Of a stretch of 64,000 nt of DNA, positions 7,292 to 17,851 are shown in pieces. The notes beneath the pieces are model-generated. The model did not search any database, was not told the origin of the DNA, and saw nothing but the letters and a program-made list of their open reading frames with translations. Position numbers and translations under genes: made by a program. The stretch comes from Acinetobacter sp. S54 (GTDB lineage: Bacteria; Pseudomonadota; Gammaproteobacteria; Pseudomonadales; Moraxellaceae). Each line of letters starts with the position of its first letter. Position 1 is the stretch's first letter. Location of the stretch: positions 310,001 to 374,000 of the forward strand of contig NZ_JACVUI010000003.1 in the NCBI RefSeq assembly GCF_016624945.1, in the 5' to 3' direction.

Positions 7292-8982
7292 AACTTATTA
7301 TATTAATTGGGGTTGTAATTGCTTTGGCTTGGCCGCTAGGAAAATATCTGGCTCAGGTTATGACATATCAACCGATGAAATCTGATGTACTGTTCAGTTG
7401 GATCGAAAAACCTATTTATAAGATTTTAGGCATACAGCCTTATCAGCAAATGAATCTACGACATTATGTCAGTGCTTTTCTTATAAGCTGTTCAGTATTG
7501 TTTGTTTTATCCATGTCCATTTTTATGACGCAGGCTGGGCTGCCGCTTAATCCAGATCATGCGCCGAATATGAGTTGGGATTTGGCATTGCATACGAGTA
7601 TTTCATTTTTAACCAATACCAATCAGCAACATTATTCTGGTCAGGCGCAGTTATCTTATTTCTCGCAAATGACGGCGATTGTTGGGCTTCAAGTGATCAC
7701 CCCTATTATGGGACTGGCTTTGGCGGTAGCCACACTGCGGGCTTTTTTTCTTCAAGAAAAACGTAATGAAAATCTAACTTCAAATTCTATTCAATTGGGC
7801 AATTACTGGGCAGATATGGTTCGTCCGACTGTTCGTTTTTTAATGCCATTATGTCTGATTTGGTCATTATTGTTGAACTGGCAAGGTGTACCCGCCACGT
7901 TTCAGGGTGGCCCAGAAGTACAAGTACTGGATCATTCTGTAGAAAAACAAATACAAAAAATACCACTCGGTCCTGTGGCGCCTATGGTGGCAATTAAACA
8001 GTTAGGTAGCAATGGCGGTGGCTGGTATGGGCCAAATAGTAGTGTGCCGCTGGAAAACCCAACGCCATTTTCAAATTTTTTGGAAATGCTGGCGATTTTG
8101 TTGATTCCAGTTTCCCTGATTTTTATGGTGGGATATTTCACAAAACGTCGACGCTTGGCTGTGTTTGTATTTGGAACCATGTTACTGATGTCTGTAATTT
8201 CTGCTACGGCAGCCATCTGGTCAGAAAGTTTATCTGCAACTGCTCATCAAATCACCTTAATGGAAGGCAAAGAACAACGCTTTGGTGCAGCGTCATCTGC
8301 ACTTTGGGCAGCGCTAACCACGCAGGTGAATAATGGTTCTGTCAATATGATGCATGATTCCTCTGCGCCATTAACAGGCTTGATTGCCTTGAGCAATATG
8401 TTAATCAATGCCATTTGGGGGGGAATTGGCTGTGGTTTGCAGCAGTTCATGGTGTATCTCTTATTGACGGTTTTTATCGCGGGATTGATGACAGGGCGGA
8501 CACCTGAGTTATTTGGACGAAAAATTGAAGCTGCGGAAATCAAGTTATTAGCAATACTTATTTTGTTGCAACCAATGGTGATTTTAATATTTACGGCCAT
8601 CACGCTGACCAATCTTGCGATATCAGGTATCAGTAATGTCGGCGCACACGGCATTAGTCAGGTGTTTTATGAATACGTTTCAGCTTTTGCCAATAATGGT
8701 TCTGGCTTTGAGGGCTTAGGGGATAATACGATCTGGTGGAATTTGAGTTGTAGCATAGTTTTATTGCTGGGACGCTTTCCTGCTTTGATCATTCCATTGA
8801 TGATTGCAGTTCGATTGGCACAAAAACGTCAGGCACCAGAAACTTCAGGCAGTCTAAAAGTTGAAACACCCACATTTTCACTGACCTTAATCGCTATCGT
8901 GATCACCTTAACCTTGTTGCAATTTATGCCGATTTTAGTCCTTGGGCCAATTGCTGACTATCTCAGTATGCAGTTAGGCTAA
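7285..8982 (+). CDS. kdpA: Potassium-transporting ATPase, K+ channel-like subunit
   Basis: KdpA is the potassium-binding, channel-like subunit of the KdpFABC P-type ATPase, which takes up K+ with high affinity at the inner membrane. The 565-residue length and about ten membrane segments fit. Selectivity-filter regions with conserved glycines are visible, e.g. [10 protein letters not shown] (first), [14 protein letters not shown] (second), [10 protein letters not shown] (third) and [12 protein letters not shown] (fourth). It starts the kdpABCDE operon; kdpB follows after 13 bases. Expression is expected to respond to the KdpDE pair encoded downstream. Confidence 0.97.
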   Translation: MLELIILIGVVIALAWPLGKYLAQVMTYQPMKSDVLFSWIEKPIYKILGIQPYQQMNLRHYVSAFLISCSVLFVLSMSIFMTQAGLPLNPDHAPNMSWDLALHTSISFLTNTNQQHYSGQAQLSYFSQMTAIVGLQVITPIMGLALAVATLRAFFLQEKRNENLTSNSIQLGNYWADMVRPTVRFLMPLCLIWSLLLNWQGVPATFQGGPEVQVLDHSVEKQIQKIPLGPVAPMVAIKQLGSNGGGWYGPNSSVPLENPTPFSNFLEMLAILLIPVSLIFMVGYFTKRRRLAVFVFGTMLLMSVISATAAIWSESLSATAHQITLMEGKEQRFGAASSALWAALTTQVNNGSVNMMHDSSAPLTGLIALSNMLINAIWGGIGCGLQQFMVYLLLTVFIAGLMTGRTPELFGRKIEAAEIKLLAILILLQPMVILIFTAITLTNLAISGISNVGAHGISQVFYEYVSAFANNGSGFEGLGDNTIWWNLSCSIVLLLGRFPALIIPLMIAVRLAQKRQAPETSGSLKVETPTFSLTLIAIVITLTLLQFMPILVLGPIADYLSMQLG

Positions 8983-8995
8983 GGAGGAATACATT

Positions 8996-11017
8996 ATGTC
9001 AACTCAAGTTCAATCGCAACAACAGCTTAGTCAGCAACGTAGTGAAGCCATTAAAAGTTCATTTATAAAATTGCTTCCTCAACACATGCTGAAAAACCCA
9101 GTCATGGGTATTGTCTGGTTAGGTACGCTCATTACTGCGTTTAGTACAGTGGTAGGTTATATCGAATGGTTGTTTGGTAGTTTGGTCACTATTATCTTAT
9201 TTATCACGGTTCTTTTTGCTAACTATGCTGAGGCTATTGCTGAGGCGAGAGGGCGAGGACAGGCTTCTTCATTACGTCAGGCACGGCAAAATTTGGTGGC
9301 ACGTAAGCTGGATTCATTACAAAGCTGTACTGTACAAGAAATTGCTGCAACACAACTTCAAATCAATGACCTGATTGAGGTTCAGGCGGGTGAACTCATT
9401 CCTGCCGATGGGGAGATTATTGAAGGTTTTGCTACGATTAATGAAGCAGCGGTAACAGGCGAGTCTGCACCAGTATTACGTGAAGCTGGTACGGACCGTT
9501 CAGGTGTAATTGGCGGAACCAAAGTCCTGACCGATCGTATTGTTGTGCAAGTGACTGCAGACTCGGGTAATAGTTTTTTGGATCGAATGATCGCCCTAGT
9601 CGAAGGTTCAAATCGTCAGAAAACACCGAATGAAATTGCATTGGGCATTTTACTCATGGTGATGACCCTGACTTTTGTCATGGTGGTGCTTAGCTTGCCT
9701 TTTATCGCCAGTTATTTGCATATCAGTATCAGTCCCGTGGTATTGGTGGCATTGCTGGTATGTCTGATTCCAACTACGATTGGCGGTTTACTACCTGCTA
9801 TTGGTATCGCAGGGATGAATCGGGCGCTGAAAGCTAATGTGTTGGCCAAATCGGGTAAGGCGGTTGAGGTCGCAGGTGATATTGATGTTTTACTTTTGGA
9901 TAAAACAGGCACGATTACATATGGTGACCGTCAGGCGACCGCGTTTTATTCTTTAACTTCGGTTACTGAGGCTGATTTAAGAGCGGCAGCATGGGTTTGC
10001 TCTCTCGCGGATCCCACACCTGAAGGAAAATCGATTGTTAAATTGGCGAAAGAGCAAGGTTTGCAAGCGGATGAACCTGAACATGCTGAATTTATCGCGT
10101 TTAATGCTTCATCGCGTATTTCTGGGGTCAATCTGGAAAATGGTCAGCAAATCCGTAAAGGGGCGCTGGATGCTATTTTGAAATTTGTACACTATCCTCA
10201 GCCCGATGCCGAACTTATAACGCGCGTTGAGCAAGTAGCATCCAAAGGTGCAACTCCTCTGGTCGTTGCCAATCAGCATCATATTTTGGGCGTGATTGAA
10301 CTATCTGATGTAATTAAACCTGGTATTAAAGAAAAGTTTGCACGTCTGCGTGAAATGGGCATTAAAACCATCATGGTCACGGGAGATAATCCATTGACTG
10401 CCGCAGCTATTGCAGCAGAAGCGGGTGTAGATGACTATATTGCTGAGGCTCGTCCTGAAGATAAGCTGGCTTGTATCCGCAAAGAACAACAAAATGGTCA
10501 TTTGGTTGCAATGGTGGGTGATGGAACCAATGATGCTCCAGCTTTGGCACAAGCCGATATTGGTTTGGCGATGAATTCGGGTACTCAGGCAGCTAAAGAA
10601 GCGGGCAATATGGTAGATCTGGATTCTGATCCAACTAAATTATTGGCTGTGGTAGAAATTGGGAAACAACAATTAATTACCCGTGGGGCTTTAACTACTT
10701 TTTCACTGGCAAATGACGTTTCCAAATACTTTGCCATATTGCCTGCCTTGTTTGCAGTAACCATTCCACAAATGCAAAAACTGAATGTTATGCAGCTTTC
10801 CAGTCCTGATAATGCGATTCTGGCGGCCCTTATTTTCAATGCCATCATTATTCCCTTGCTGATTCCGATTGCCTTGCGTGGGGTGAAATTCAAGCCATCA
10901 ACAGCAACTCAGTTATTACGCCGTAATATGTTGATTTATGGGGTGGGAGGCGTGATTTTGCCTTTTATTGCGATTAAAGCGATTGATCTTATTTTAGTTC
11001 ATATTTTAGGTGGGTAA
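8996..11017 (+). CDS. kdpB: Potassium-transporting ATPase, ATP-hydrolysing subunit
   Basis: A 673-residue P-type ATPase subunit. It has the phosphorylation motif DKTGT starting near residue 302, the actuator TGES around residues 154-157 ([10 protein letters not shown]), the hinge GDGTND near 507 and the KdpB-type membrane motif PTTIGGLL. It couples ATP hydrolysis to K+ transport through KdpA. The length is close to that of E. coli KdpB (682). AGGAGG-like sequence lies just before its ATG, and kdpC begins 10 bases after the stop. Confidence 0.98.
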   Translation: MSTQVQSQQQLSQQRSEAIKSSFIKLLPQHMLKNPVMGIVWLGTLITAFSTVVGYIEWLFGSLVTIILFITVLFANYAEAIAEARGRGQASSLRQARQNLVARKLDSLQSCTVQEIAATQLQINDLIEVQAGELIPADGEIIEGFATINEAAVTGESAPVLREAGTDRSGVIGGTKVLTDRIVVQVTADSGNSFLDRMIALVEGSNRQKTPNEIALGILLMVMTLTFVMVVLSLPFIASYLHISISPVVLVALLVCLIPTTIGGLLPAIGIAGMNRALKANVLAKSGKAVEVAGDIDVLLLDKTGTITYGDRQATAFYSLTSVTEADLRAAAWVCSLADPTPEGKSIVKLAKEQGLQADEPEHAEFIAFNASSRISGVNLENGQQIRKGALDAILKFVHYPQPDAELITRVEQVASKGATPLVVANQHHILGVIELSDVIKPGIKEKFARLREMGIKTIMVTGDNPLTAAAIAAEAGVDDYIAEARPEDKLACIRKEQQNGHLVAMVGDGTNDAPALAQADIGLAMNSGTQAAKEAGNMVDLDSDPTKLLAVVEIGKQQLITRGALTTFSLANDVSKYFAILPALFAVTIPQMQKLNVMQLSSPDNAILAALIFNAIIIPLLIPIALRGVKFKPSTATQLLRRNMLIYGVGGVILPFIAIKAIDLILVHILGG

Positions 11018-11027
11018 GGAGCAGAAC

Positions 11028-11624
11028 ATGAAATCGTCCGTACAACATATAGAGAATACTTCTGCAATGTTACGCCCAGCAATTAGTTTGAGTCTGATTA
11101 GCTTGTTGGGATTTGGTTTGCTCTACAGTAGTGTCGCTACAGGATTAGGTCAATTCATATTTCCTGAGCAGTCTCATGGTAGTTTGATTGTGAAAAATCA
11201 GGTGATTATGGGCTCTTCGCTGGTGGCACAAAATTTTCAGAATCCCCGTTATTTTATGTCTAGACCTTCAGCAGCGAATTATGATCCGATGGCAATGTCA
11301 GGCAGTAATCTTGCTATTACCAATCCCGATTTAAAGATAAAAATAGAACAACGTCTCATCGCTGTGGCCAAAGAAAATCACGTGGCTAAAAATCAGATTC
11401 CCAGTGACTTGGTTACAGCCTCAGGCAGTGGTATTGATCCAGATATTAGCCCAGAAGCTGCACAATTGCAGGTATCTCGCATTGCCCAGTTAAGACAACT
11501 CTCTGCCATACAGCTGACTGATTTGGTGCGACAACATACTGAATCAAAACAATTTGGCCTATTGGGACAAGCTCGTGTAAATGTACTTGAATTAAATCTG
11601 GCTTTGGATCAACTTAGTCGATAA
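11028..11624 (+). CDS. kdpC: Potassium-transporting ATPase, KdpC subunit
   Basis: KdpC is a single-pass membrane subunit that stabilises the KdpAB complex and affects ATP binding. From ATG 11028, six bases after AAGGAG, it has 198 residues. One membrane helix (about residues 14-34) is followed by a periplasmic domain with the family pattern GSSLVAQNFQNPRYFMSRPSA, SGSNLAITNPDL and ASGSGIDPDISPEAAQLQV. A further upstream start overlapping kdpB has no support. Confidence 0.97.
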   Translation: MKSSVQHIENTSAMLRPAISLSLISLLGFGLLYSSVATGLGQFIFPEQSHGSLIVKNQVIMGSSLVAQNFQNPRYFMSRPSAANYDPMAMSGSNLAITNPDLKIKIEQRLIAVAKENHVAKNQIPSDLVTASGSGIDPDISPEAAQLQVSRIAQLRQLSAIQLTDLVRQHTESKQFGLLGQARVNVLELNLALDQLSR

Positions 11625-11675
11625 GACCAACGGGATCGCAGTATTTAAATACAGGGATGTATTTTTGAGCAAAAT

Positions 11676-14339
11676 ATGAATATGACCACAGCACGTGAAG
11701 ATCAGGCCTCAGCATTACTTAATCATGTGAACCGTTATCAGGCTGGACGATTGACGGTATTTTTGGGGGCAGCACCGGGTGTAGGTAAAACTTATGCCAT
11801 GTTGAGCCGCGCGCAGGAACTGATACGACAAGGCATTGATATTAAAGTGGGTATTGTGGAAACACATGGACGTGCTGAAACGCTTGCTTTGACTGAAGGG
11901 CTGAATATATTGCCGCGTAAGCATATTCTTTATAAGGAGCAATATTTTGATGAAATGGATCTGGACGCCATATTAACCTTACGTCCAGCAATTATCTTGG
12001 TTGATGAACTTGCACATCGTAATATTCCCAATAGTCGTCATGAACGACGCTGGCAAGATGTCAATGAAATTTTAGATGCCGGTATTGATGTCTTTACCAC
12101 CATGAATATTCAACATTTAGAGAGTTTGAATGATGTGGTATATCAGTTGACGGGTATTCGTGTATCGGAAACTGTGCCAGATCGGGTATTTGATCGGATT
12201 CGGGACATTCGCCTAATCGATTTACCAGTCAATGAATTGATTGAACGACTACAGCAAGGTAAAGTTTATTTACCTGATCAGGCCCAATCTGCTTTACAGC
12301 GCTTTTTTAGTGTTCAAAATCTGACGGCCTTACGTGAATTGGCCATGCAATTCGTTGCGGAACATGTCGATTTGGATCTGAGGGAAACTTACCTTGCCCA
12401 AGGAACAAGATCGATTCCATTAAAAAATGAGATGATGGTCGCGATTGATGGACGTGGCCAGTCTGAATATCTGGTCAGGGCAGCCAGCCGTTTTGCTGAA
12501 AAAAAAGCCATTTCATGGACAGTGGTTCATGTCGCCCAAAAACATTTTTATTTAGAACAGGGTAATTCTTCTATAGTACAAAAAGAAGTCGAACAGGCAT
12601 TTCAATTGGCTCGACAACTGGGGGCGCGAACTGAGATTTTATATGGTATTAAAGTTGCTCAAACTTTGAATGACGCAATTCAAGAAAAAGCCATTTCTTC
12701 TATTATGTTGGGTTATACATTATCTACACGCCTGACGCATATTTTTAAAAAAGCGATCCATGCAATTTTATTGGAAAAAAATCAGCGTTTAGAATTAATT
12801 TTATTACCTTTAAATAATGCTTCGCAAAACAAACCCTCATTGCATGAGCTCAATCATTCTTTATTAAGTTTAAAAGAAACCTTTTTAATTCTGGCTGTTA
12901 CGGTCATTAGTATCATACTGGCACGTATTGCGGAAGTTTATATAGGGGTGGATGATTTATCTATTATTTTTATAGTTGCTGTGTTACTTGTTGCCACCAA
13001 AACCCGAATGCTGGCTGCCGTGATCACGGCTTTACTTTTTTTCTTTGCTTATAATTTTTTCTTTATTGAACCGCGGTTTACCTTTCAGATTTCTGCACAT
13101 CAGGGAGTAGTTACGGTCATTGCTTTTTTGGCCGCAGCATTAATTTCCAGTCGTCTCGCTTCTCGTTTACGCCAACAAGTTTTATCTTTACGTGCTGCCA
13201 ATGCTTATAGTAGCCGAATGCAGGATGTGACAGCTCGATTATCCAGTGCCATGCATCTGGAGGATGTCATTCAAATTGCACAAAAAGCGTTTCAACAGCA
13301 GTTTAATTTTCCCGTCTGGATCATGATTGCGCAAGATATGTCAACCCATTCTAATCAGCAACTCACTGAAAAGGAAAAAATTGCAGCAGACTGGAGCCTA
13401 AAACATCAACAAGCTTGTGGTAAATATACCGATACCCTTAGTCAAATTGACTGGTGGTTTATTCCGCTTTTGGCACAGAAACAAAATTTGGGTGTGGTGG
13501 GGTTAAATTTGTCACACCAGCTTTCAAATTTAAATGTTGAACAAAAACGTTTGATCGAATCAATGGTGGAACAAATTGCTCAGTCCATTTTGCGGACTCA
13601 ATTGGCAAATGAATTGGAACAGGCAAAAATCAGTAGTGAAACGGAGCGATTACGTTCCGCTTTACTTTCTTCGGTCTCTCACGATTTACGCTCACCTTTG
13701 GCCTCGATGATGGGTTCGGCGGATACCTTAAAAAATTATCATCAGGCCTTGTCTCAGGAGGATCAGGATACATTACTAGAGACCATACGTATGGAAGGTG
13801 AGCGATTAGATCGTTATATCCAAAATCTGCTAGATATGACCAGACTTGGACATGATGGGCTAAAATTAAATCGGGACTGGATTGGAGTGGATGAACTTAT
13901 TGGTTCCGCTACGCAGCGACTGAAACGTTATATGCCTGAAATAAAAATTGATCTTCAGCAACCAGCGCAGTCGGTCAATTTATATGTGCATCCTGCCTTG
14001 ATTGAACAAGCCATTTTCAATGTGCTGGAAAATGCCGCAAAATTTTCTCCGAAGGATCAGGCTATTCAGATTCGTACAAAAAAATGGGACGAACATACTG
14101 TTCAAATTGAAATAGAAGATCAGGGTGCTGGAATTCCTGAGGATGAACGAAATCGAATTTTTGACATGTTTTATACGATGGAGCGTGGAGATCGTGGGCG
14201 TTTTGGAACAGGTTTAGGACTAACAATTGTGAAGGCTATTATAGGGGCTCATATGGGAACTATTGATGCTACGACAGGTAGCCATCATCAAGGGACATTG
14301 ATTAGAATGCGCTTACCGATTCATCCAGAACAAGTCTGA
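11676..14339 (+). CDS. kdpD: Sensor histidine kinase KdpD
   Basis: Inner-membrane sensor of the KdpDE system (887 residues; E. coli 894) that controls kdp in response to low K+ or osmotic signals. Domains in order: N-terminal KdpD domain with Walker A GAAPGVGKT at 31-39, a universal-stress-protein-like domain (about 250-375), four membrane helices of the DUF4118 type (about 400-495), a GAF-like domain, the dimerisation/phosphoacceptor helix with SVSHDLRSP (histidine near 669) and a C-terminal ATPase with NVLENAAKFSP and GTGLGLTIV. It is 51 bases after kdpC. Confidence 0.97.
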   Translation: MNMTTAREDQASALLNHVNRYQAGRLTVFLGAAPGVGKTYAMLSRAQELIRQGIDIKVGIVETHGRAETLALTEGLNILPRKHILYKEQYFDEMDLDAILTLRPAIILVDELAHRNIPNSRHERRWQDVNEILDAGIDVFTTMNIQHLESLNDVVYQLTGIRVSETVPDRVFDRIRDIRLIDLPVNELIERLQQGKVYLPDQAQSALQRFFSVQNLTALRELAMQFVAEHVDLDLRETYLAQGTRSIPLKNEMMVAIDGRGQSEYLVRAASRFAEKKAISWTVVHVAQKHFYLEQGNSSIVQKEVEQAFQLARQLGARTEILYGIKVAQTLNDAIQEKAISSIMLGYTLSTRLTHIFKKAIHAILLEKNQRLELILLPLNNASQNKPSLHELNHSLLSLKETFLILAVTVISIILARIAEVYIGVDDLSIIFIVAVLLVATKTRMLAAVITALLFFFAYNFFFIEPRFTFQISAHQGVVTVIAFLAAALISSRLASRLRQQVLSLRAANAYSSRMQDVTARLSSAMHLEDVIQIAQKAFQQQFNFPVWIMIAQDMSTHSNQQLTEKEKIAADWSLKHQQACGKYTDTLSQIDWWFIPLLAQKQNLGVVGLNLSHQLSNLNVEQKRLIESMVEQIAQSILRTQLANELEQAKISSETERLRSALLSSVSHDLRSPLASMMGSADTLKNYHQALSQEDQDTLLETIRMEGERLDRYIQNLLDMTRLGHDGLKLNRDWIGVDELIGSATQRLKRYMPEIKIDLQQPAQSVNLYVHPALIEQAIFNVLENAAKFSPKDQAIQIRTKKWDEHTVQIEIEDQGAGIPEDERNRIFDMFYTMERGDRGRFGTGLGLTIVKAIIGAHMGTIDATTGSHHQGTLIRMRLPIHPEQV

Positions 14340-14347
14340 ATAAGAAA

Positions 14348-15052
14348 ATGAACAATACTGCACCTCATTCCCTTGAAACACGCATTGTCGTGATTGATGA
14401 TGAACCGCAAATCCGAAAATTTCTGGATATTGCTTTACGAGCCCAAGGCTACAAAACGGTTCTGTGTGAAAATGGAATGAAAGGACTGGAAGTCCTAATG
14501 AGTCAAGGTGCTGAACTGGTAATTCTGGATTTGGGCTTACCTGATCTGGATGGTCGTGAGGTTTTGCTTGAATTAAGAACGTGGTCGAATGTCCCAGTGA
14601 TAGTTCTATCCGTGCGTTCCGATGAGCAGGAAAAGGTTGCGTTATTAGATGCAGGTGCAAATGATTACATGACCAAGCCATTTAGTGTGCCTGAACTCAT
14701 GGCTCGTATTCGAGTAATCTTACGCTCACAGGCAAAGAGTAGTACAAAGGATTACATTGATTTTGATGATGGAAATTTAAAAGTTGATCTAGCTCAACAT
14801 CAGGTTTTTATGCAGGGAAATTTGATTAATCTAAGTCGTAAAGAGTTTCAATTATTGGCGTTATTGTTAAAGCATCAAGGTCAACTTATCACCCAGCCAC
14901 AATTACTCAAAGAACTTTGGGGACCGACTCATCAGCAAGATACACATTATTTAAGGATATTAGTGGCAAAACTTCGTAGCAAACTGAATGATGATGCATT
15001 ACAACCCAGATATATTGAGACAGTGGCTGGAGTTGGTCTAAGATTTATTTAG
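14348..15052 (+). CDS. kdpE: Response regulator KdpE
   Basis: An OmpR/PhoB-type regulator of 234 residues: receiver domain with the acidic pair D17-D18, phosphoacceptor aspartate 61 (LVILDLGLPD) and the conserved lysine in YMTKPF, then a winged-helix DNA-binding domain (about 130-232) with LSRKEFQLLALLLKHQG. Phosphorylated by KdpD, it activates kdp transcription. It begins eight bases after kdpD and closes the operon. Confidence 0.97.
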   Translation: MNNTAPHSLETRIVVIDDEPQIRKFLDIALRAQGYKTVLCENGMKGLEVLMSQGAELVILDLGLPDLDGREVLLELRTWSNVPVIVLSVRSDEQEKVALLDAGANDYMTKPFSVPELMARIRVILRSQAKSSTKDYIDFDDGNLKVDLAQHQVFMQGNLINLSRKEFQLLALLLKHQGQLITQPQLLKELWGPTHQQDTHYLRILVAKLRSKLNDDALQPRYIETVAGVGLRFI

Positions 15053-15134
15053 TTAATATTCTGGATTTTTGATGCGTTATGCCATAATGATTCTAGTTGT
15101 TTAATATATCTAATATTACCTTTAGTTTGGGCTA

Positions 15135-15692
15135 ATGATGAAAATAATAAATTTATGCTGGGCTATTTTGCCAGTATTGCTTTCAAGTTGTGCAGCGATG
15201 ACGCTAGATGAATGTAAAACTGCGAATTGGGCGGTTGTGGGTGAAAAAGATGGTTCAAATGGGCAAGAACGACGGTTAGATCAATATTATAAGGCCTGTT
15301 CAAAAGCTAATATTGTGCCTAATCAATCACAATACGAACAAGGCTATCGAAAGGGGCAAGGTTACTATTGCCAACCTGATTATATTTTTTATGAAGCTTT
15401 AAAAGGCAATGGCAACTATCAAGTCTGTCCAGTGGAAGCTCGTAGTAAATTAAGATCTTATTATGAGGTTGCGCATGATTATTATAATGCTGAAAATGAA
15501 TATGAGCGTTATCAAGATAATTTTAAAGACTATACCCGTAAATCTTATGATGACAAGCTCAAGCCAGAAGATCGTGAGCGTTATCGTAAACTACTCAAAG
15601 ACCTACAAAATGATTCAGATCGTATAAACCGTGATTATCGTGATGCAATTCGGGATCTGGAAAAATTCAAATATCAACATGGATTGAAATAA
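15135..15692 (+). CDS. DUF2799 family lipoprotein
   Basis: A 185-residue protein with a lipoprotein signal: a short hydrophobic helix ending in the lipobox LSSC, cysteine at residue 19. Just after it, MTLDECKTANWAVVGEKDG and the later YEQGYRKGQGYYC identify the DUF2799 family, of unknown function. The C-terminal half (about 110-180) is highly charged and predicted by eye to form a long helix. A second ATG one codon later could be the start. It stands alone between kdpE and a shared terminator. Confidence 0.8.
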   Translation: MMKIINLCWAILPVLLSSCAAMTLDECKTANWAVVGEKDGSNGQERRLDQYYKACSKANIVPNQSQYEQGYRKGQGYYCQPDYIFYEALKGNGNYQVCPVEARSKLRSYYEVAHDYYNAENEYERYQDNFKDYTRKSYDDKLKPEDRERYRKLLKDLQNDSDRINRDYRDAIRDLEKFKYQHGLK

Positions 15693-15695
15693 CCC

Positions 15696-15722
15696 AAAGC
15701 CCTCAATGTTGAGGGCTTTTTT
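15696..15722. terminator. Terminator shared by the DUF2799 gene and coq7
   Basis: AAAGCCCTCAA and TTGAGGGCTTT pair around a very short loop, with T runs on the plus side and A runs leading in, so it can stop transcription from both converging genes. Confidence 0.85.
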
Positions 15723-15725
15723 AGA

Positions 15726-16361
15726 TTAAATGTAATAGCTGGTTTTGGTCATTAGTTTTGAAATTGCTGTCATGGTGATTTTCACAGGAAAAGGCAAATC
15801 AACGCCCCCTGCATGTAATGCTGTATCACGATGATGCAATTCATCTTCATTCATTTGTTCTAAAATACGCTTTGAACGTTGATCGTAAACTGGCAATTGA
15901 TTTAAATGATCGATCAAGTGCGCACTGACCTGACGCTCAGTTTCTGCAACAAAACCCAGACTATATTTATCGCCAGCAATGCCAGCAATGGCCCCCATAC
16001 CAAATGAAAGACTGTACCAGAGAGGATTAAGTAAACTTGGCACACTGTCTAATTCTTTTAAACGGTCTTCACACCAAGCCAAATGATCTTGTTCTTCAAT
16101 AGCAGCTTGTTCCATTTCATGGCGTACATTGGGCAGTTTTGCAGTTAAAGCTTGTCCATGATAAAGCGCTTGAGCACAGACTTCACCACTATGATTGACT
16201 CGCATTAAACCTGCCACATGACGTGCATCACTGACTGTCAGTGGTGCATCAGACTGTTCAGCTGGATTACTGCGATGAGCGGCTGTTGCCCCAGGAACCA
16301 GACTTCTTAGTGCTTGATCAAAAGAGTTGATCAATCGGTCGATACCAGTATAGTGACGCAT
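15726..16361 (-). CDS. coq7: Demethoxyubiquinone hydroxylase (Coq7-type)
   Basis: A 211-residue di-iron monooxygenase that hydroxylates the C-6 position of 2-polyprenyl-3-methyl-6-methoxy-benzoquinol late in ubiquinone synthesis. Iron ligands are visible in the four-helix pattern: NHSGEVCAQALYHGQ, then EEQDHLAW, then ETERQVSAHL, then EDELHH. Many proteobacteria use the flavoprotein UbiF for this step; Acinetobacter and Pseudomonas use Coq7. Its start is 4 bases after the stop of the upstream MFS gene, so both probably form an operon. Confidence 0.93.
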   Translation of the reverse strand: MRHYTGIDRLINSFDQALRSLVPGATAAHRSNPAEQSDAPLTVSDARHVAGLMRVNHSGEVCAQALYHGQALTAKLPNVRHEMEQAAIEEQDHLAWCEDRLKELDSVPSLLNPLWYSLSFGMGAIAGIAGDKYSLGFVAETERQVSAHLIDHLNQLPVYDQRSKRILEQMNEDELHHRDTALHAGGVDLPFPVKITMTAISKLMTKTSYYI

Positions 16362-16365
16362 GGAA

Positions 16366-17685
16366 TTAATCCTCCAGAGAATCCTGTGCTGAATTTAACA
16401 TAGGCGGTAACTTACGAAGCAACCAAAATGAAAAAATAGCACTTAAGACAGCCGTAATGATAAAAAGAATTTTAATGTCAATTTTTAAAATACTTAAAAT
16501 TAAAATTGAGAATACCGCTGATGACACCATGAATACAGCATTCAAAATATTGTTTGCAGCTACAACACGAGCACGATGGGAACGAGGTGAATAGGCTTGC
16601 ATCATGGCATAAAGGGGGACAATATAAAATCCGCCACTAATACCTAAAAGTGTGACTGCAAGCATCACATGGTAATACACCCAACCGGAAGTAAACATTT
16701 CTGTTAATGAAAGTAGGGCACCTGTTTTTTCAGGAACAAAAGCCAAACTTGCTGCAAGATAGAATGCAAATAATGTCAGACCTACAGCTCCAATGGGAAC
16801 CATTTTTATATTTAGTTCTGAACCTCCAATTTTACGGCAGAGTAATGAACCGGCACCAATTCCTACCGAGAAGAAAGTCAGAAGTAAACTCACAACATTT
16901 TCTGAAGCATGCAAATTTTGCTGGGTCAATTGCGGAATTTGAGTCAAGTAAGTCGCGCCATAAAACCAATACCATGAATTACCCAACAAGATGGTAAAAA
17001 TTAAAGGGATGCTTTTGGCATATTGAATGGTTTGAAAGCTAGTTCTAAAGAAATTCCAATCAATTTGTAAATCAGGTTCAGCGATTTTTTGGGGAAGAAT
17101 AAATCGACTACAAAAATAACCAATTACAGCAATACTGACAACAGTAATACTAATCCAAGTTAAATTGCCATCGGATGAAGAAATCACCGCGCCACCGAGA
17201 ATCATGCCTAACAAAATCGCAATCGATGTCCCAGATTGAAATAAGGCATTGCCCGACATAAGTTCGTTGGGCTTTAAAATTTCAGGCAAAATTGCATATT
17301 TAATTGGACCAAAAAATGTGGAATGGATGCCCATAAGGAACAACGCGAACATGAGTAAAATCAGATGTCCTGTGATAAAACCAAGGGAGCCGATAAGCAT
17401 GATGATAATTTCAAGAATTTTAATCGCACGAACTAAGTTGGCACGTTCATATTTATCTGCAATTTGTCCTGCAGTCGCAGAAAAAATGAAATAAGGCAAG
17501 ATAAACAACAGAGCTGCCAGATTGTTTAACGTACTGATACTGGCCGATTGTTGGCTAATTAGACCATAGGTAATCACTAACAGAAGTGCTTGCTTATAGA
17601 CATTGTCATTTAACGCGCCAAAAAATTGCGTTAAGAACATGGGTAAAAATCGACGCGATGTCATGAGATTGCTATCATTTTTCAT
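16366..17685 (-). CDS. MFS transporter, LplT-like
   Basis: A 439-residue inner-membrane protein with about 12 hydrophobic helices and the opening FLPMFLTQFFGALNDNVYKQ, which resembles lysophospholipid flippase LplT and related MFS proteins often fused or linked to acyltransferases. The MFS loop DKYERANLVRAIK between helices 2 and 3 is present. No acyltransferase domain is fused here and none is next to it, so substrate assignment is open. It probably shares a transcript with coq7. Confidence 0.8.
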   Translation of the reverse strand: MKNDSNLMTSRRFLPMFLTQFFGALNDNVYKQALLLVITYGLISQQSASISTLNNLAALLFILPYFIFSATAGQIADKYERANLVRAIKILEIIIMLIGSLGFITGHLILLMFALFLMGIHSTFFGPIKYAILPEILKPNELMSGNALFQSGTSIAILLGMILGGAVISSSDGNLTWISITVVSIAVIGYFCSRFILPQKIAEPDLQIDWNFFRTSFQTIQYAKSIPLIFTILLGNSWYWFYGATYLTQIPQLTQQNLHASENVVSLLLTFFSVGIGAGSLLCRKIGGSELNIKMVPIGAVGLTLFAFYLAASLAFVPEKTGALLSLTEMFTSGWVYYHVMLAVTLLGISGGFYIVPLYAMMQAYSPRSHRARVVAANNILNAVFMVSSAVFSILILSILKIDIKILFIITAVLSAIFSFWLLRKLPPMLNSAQDSLED

Positions 17686-17851
17686 TTTTTAAAACTTCAT
17701 TGCGATTTATTAAGAAATGTGATCAATTTGTTAAAGCGCCTTGAAAATCATGTATGATATTTTAAGTGGCTGATCCGATGAAAAATCAATAGATTTCCAT
17801 GTATTTATATACATTAAAGCTAATCCGATTAAAATAAGCTTAGAGTTTTAC

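Noticed and set aside
8247..8654. Minus-strand frames inside kdpA, kdpB, acnB and tamB
   Set aside because: They lie opposite well-recognised genes, lack ribosome binding sites and have no family features.
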